From Syntrophomonas sp. UBA5432 (GTDB taxonomy: Bacteria; Bacillota; Syntrophomonadia; Syntrophomonadales; Syntrophomonadaceae), in assembly GCA_002424365.1 (NCBI GenBank), contig DIRQ01000066.1, forward strand, positions 1 through 17,124: a DNA stretch of 17,124 bases, written 5' to 3'. Every line of letters starts with the position of its first letter. Positions within the stretch are counted from its first letter, which is position 1. Below the pieces are notes generated by a model that did no database searches, was not told where the DNA came from, and worked only from the letters and a program-made list of their open reading frames with translations. This document shows positions 15,283 to 17,124 of this stretch, piece after piece. The position numbers and the translations under genes are program-made.

Positions 15283-15338
15283 ATGTGAACCATCGGTTTC
15301 ACATGGAGGCGGTATCTAATGCCACTTAGATACCGCCT
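15283..15338. repeat. Two adjacent hairpins upstream of the HNH gene
   Basis: The outer-left hairpin pairs CATATGTGAACC with GGTTTCACATG around ATC (about 15283-15304, one bulged base). Directly after it, AGGCGGTATCTAA (15307-15319) pairs perfectly over 13 bp with TTAGATACCGCCT (15326-15338) around a six-base loop, followed on the plus strand by TTGT. The second has the shape of a plus-strand terminator, yet no plus-strand gene precedes it. On the minus strand it would lie in the 5' leader of the HNH gene. Confidence 0.7.
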
Positions 15339-15776
15339 TTGTCTATCCATATATTGTCACAAAATATTATCGCCGTCAACTCTTTATTTGTTGATAAGTT
15401 TTATATTTTTCAACATATATTCTTTTTATGCTGATGCTTTTGCCGCCATAACCTGGCTCCTCTCTGCAGATGTTAAATTTATTTTATGAAGCTGCTTGTT
15501 TTATGTTAATGAAGCGTTGGTGCTATTTTACTGGATGGGGTAAGAAAAATGCTTGAGGAGAAGTCTCCTTTTTCAGCTACTTCAGGCATACTCTGCCCTT
15601 ATCAATAAAAAAATATTCGGTTGGGGGACTTTTAGTGTACGTTAAGGGCTATCGGTACTATGCCCTTATAGGGTAGATGATGCCACCGATGGTCATGACT
15701 GTGAATAACCTGTAACAATTGCCGGCGCGCCGCTGAACAGACAGATGGAAGGTATATACTAAATATACCAAAACAA
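15339..15776. other. Gene-free stretch between the restriction island and the second oxidoreductase locus
   Basis: I see no convincing gene here. Short structures include AGGAG-AAGT-CTCCT followed by TTTTT on the plus strand (about 15554-15572), TAAGGGC with GCCCTTA (about 15643-15669), and GGTATAT/ATATACC (about 15751-15769) just past the beta gene stop codon. The last could help end the oxidoreductase message but lacks a U-tract. Base composition climbs from AT-rich on the left to G+C-rich near 15720, which may mark an island boundary. Confidence 0.4.
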
Positions 15777-16715
15777 CTAAATCGTAATCTTTGCCCGTTC
15801 CCGCATAAAAGTAATCTCGCGATCAATGTCACCCTGAATTTCGGCAATGCGCTGGGTAGCGTCAGGACCTTTAAGCAGGCGATTGAAGCGACCCTGCTTC
15901 ATTACGTATTCATCCACCGGCGCAGGGTCTTTTTTGCCGCTGATGATGCTCGCGCTGGGGTTATTAAAGCTGATCTTGCCATTCTCCGCTTGCCATAACA
16001 GCCAGGCACCGCTGCGCACAGCCATACGGCTCATCTGCACGGTTTCAGACATATCGAACTGCCAGCCTAAATAGCAAGGGGCTAGAATTTCGATATATTT
16101 CATGCCAGGGATGTTTTTGGCTTTTAGCACCTTATCGTACAGGTCGCCGGGGTAAGCCACGGTGGCGGTAGCCACGTAGGGAATATTATGCTCCAGCATC
16201 AGCAGGGCCATATTTTTCTTAGGCTGCCGCTTACCGGTGGGGGTGGTGGTGGTAAAGCTGCCGCGCGGGGTGGCACCGCTGCGTTGCACGCCGGTGTTGC
16301 TGTAGGCTTCGTTATTATAGCAAAAGAAAATCATATTATCGTTGCGTTCGGCTGCGGCCGAAAGCGCCTGGAAGCCGATATCATAGGTGCCGCCATCACC
16401 CGCCCAACAAAATACGGTAGGCAGTTCGCCTTGCAGACGGCCCTTTTCCTGCATTATTTCAAGCGCGTGGATAATACCGGAGGCTGAAGAGCCCGCGGTG
16501 GCAAAGCAAATATTAATGCCGGGCCAGTTGTAGCCCAGCTTGGGGGTCATTCCCATGCTGGCTACCGAACAGGAGGGGGTTAGCAGCATGATGGCATTTG
16601 GACCCAGAGCCTTGCCTACGATACGTAGCGCCATGGTGGCGGGGCAGCCACCGCAGGCCCCGTTACCGCTTAAGACCTGCTCAATATCCGGTAATTGTTT
16701 AATACTGGTAGCCAT
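15777..16715 (-). CDS. 2-oxoacid:ferredoxin oxidoreductase, beta subunit, second locus
   Basis: This 312-residue TPP-binding subunit is a clear paralogue of the one at 3039-3977 but only moderately similar. Cluster cysteines are C21 and C24 (GNGACGGCPAT), C49 and C214 (LAPCYLGW). The TPP motif is GDGGTYDIGFQ at 107-117, with YNNEAYSNTGVQRSG at 133-147. It differs at positions that normally surround the substrate (CGGCP instead of CAGCG; APCYLGW instead of SPCPRGW), suggesting another substrate. The start ATG 16715 lies 31 bases after the alpha stop, with AAGGA upstream. No delta or gamma gene follows it, so these would have to be upstream of alpha, outside the window. Confidence 0.92.
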   Translation of the reverse strand: MATSIKQLPDIEQVLSGNGACGGCPATMALRIVGKALGPNAIMLLTPSCSVASMGMTPKLGYNWPGINICFATAGSSASGIIHALEIMQEKGRLQGELPTVFCWAGDGGTYDIGFQALSAAAERNDNMIFFCYNNEAYSNTGVQRSGATPRGSFTTTTPTGKRQPKKNMALLMLEHNIPYVATATVAYPGDLYDKVLKAKNIPGMKYIEILAPCYLGWQFDMSETVQMSRMAVRSGAWLLWQAENGKISFNNPSASIISGKKDPAPVDEYVMKQGRFNRLLKGPDATQRIAEIQGDIDREITFMRERAKITI

Positions 16716-16746
16716 GTCTCATCCATTCCTTTCACGGTCTATGATT

Positions 16747-17124
16747 TTATTCATCCATCATGGCACGAATCTCGGCGGCCATGAAGCGGCGGGGCAGATC
16801 GATGCCGCCAATGCCCATTACCCGGTTTTTAACCGTGATGTCATTGCGTCGGCTAAAGAGCACGCTTTTTAGTTCTGCGGCCAAAATGCCGCCTGGGTGC
16901 CCGAAGTTATAGTTGCGATCCAACACCATCACCTGTGCATCTTGCGGCAGGGCGTTGATGATATCCTCAGCCGGGAAAGGCAGATACAGGCGCGGCCTCA
17001 ACAGGCCGGCTTTAATGCCCTGCTCGCGCAGGATATCGATGGAAAGTCTTAATTCTGCCGCCATACTATTGACTGCAAAGGCTACCACTTCGGCGTCTTC
17101 CAGCCGATAGGTGTCGATGGTGTC
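16747..17124 (-). CDS. 2-oxoacid:ferredoxin oxidoreductase, alpha subunit, 3' part (runs off right edge)
   Basis: The frame is open from the right edge to the stop at 16747 (125 residues). It is the C-terminal, transketolase-C-like part of a PorA-type subunit: DAEVVAFAVNSMAAELRLSI, then LREQGIKAGLLRPRLYLPFP, MVLDRNYNFGHPGGILAAEL and a C-terminal VMGIGGIDLPRRFMAAEIRA. This aligns in order with the end of the alpha subunit at 3974-5164 (VKMRVFRPFPGEEL, AVMDKSEGFSANGGPLFAE, VYGLGGRDVKVEDIEKVF). The true start lies beyond the window. It precedes the beta gene by 61 bases, counted from stop end to start end only as a short 31-base gap, so they form one operon. Confidence 0.88.
   Translation of the reverse strand, partial: DTIDTYRLEDAEVVAFAVNSMAAELRLSIDILREQGIKAGLLRPRLYLPFPAEDIINALPQDAQVMVLDRNYNFGHPGGILAAELKSVLFSRRNDITVKNRVMGIGGIDLPRRFMAAEIRAMMDE

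Noticed and set aside
15549..15596. Short plus-strand frame MLEEKSPFSATSGILCPYQ-like after GGGGTAAG
   Set aside because: It is under 20 codons, overlaps a small hairpin and has no supporting context.
15632..15847. 71-residue minus-strand frame overlapping the 5' side of the gap before the second beta gene
   Set aside because: It overlaps the end of the beta gene in another frame, has no ribosome binding site and resembles nothing I know; it is probably a shadow.
1..17124. CRISPR array, tRNA or rRNA genes
   Set aside because: No regularly spaced short repeats and no cloverleaf or ribosomal signatures were seen on either strand.

Overview
The window looks like chromosomal DNA of an anaerobic, low-to-mid G+C Firmicute, most likely a Clostridia of the Desulfotomaculum/Pelotomaculum/Syntrophomonas kind. 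The basis is strong GGAGG ribosome binding sites, a T-box leader, two sets of 2-oxoacid:ferredoxin oxidoreductase genes, a CBS-PAS regulator and IS3/ISLre2-like remnants. The species is inference. Every intact gene I could support lies on the minus strand.

Left part (1-2056): the N-terminal part of a CBS-PAS regulator runs off the left edge, followed by a GntR/FadR-type repressor gene. A 600-base gap then holds an orphan copy of the last 25 codons of hsdR and one copy of a roughly 100-base dispersed repeat.

Metabolic operon (2057-6377): a promoter and an isoleucine-type T-box leader (specifier AUC, UGGU acceptor-binding sequence, strong terminator) precede a tightly overlapped gamma-delta-alpha-beta 2-oxoacid:ferredoxin oxidoreductase operon. 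Its apparent last gene is a degenerate, shortened CobL/CbiT-like protein. Control by uncharged tRNA-Ile suggests the enzyme works reductively, making branched-chain 2-oxoacids from acyl-CoA for isoleucine synthesis, rather than only degrading them.

Scar (6378-7187): the 5' end of an ISLre2-like transposase gene is interrupted by a decayed IS3-family fragment. Next to it lies the second copy of the dispersed repeat, so the two copies flank the metabolic operon as direct repeats.

Restriction island (7188-15340): reading in the direction of transcription, an HNH nuclease, a Fic protein, HsdM, HsdS, HsdR and an uncharacterised 143-residue protein. Fic-hsdM-hsdS are nearly contiguous and probably co-transcribed. 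The Fic gene seems to lack a normal start codon where homology and the Shine-Dalgarno sequence place it. Two perfect or near-perfect hairpins sit upstream of the HNH gene.

Right part (15341-17124): an apparently gene-free stretch, then a second, more G+C-rich 2-oxoacid oxidoreductase locus with a complete beta subunit gene and the 3' part of an alpha subunit gene running off the edge. The restriction island is thus wedged between two paralogous oxidoreductase loci.
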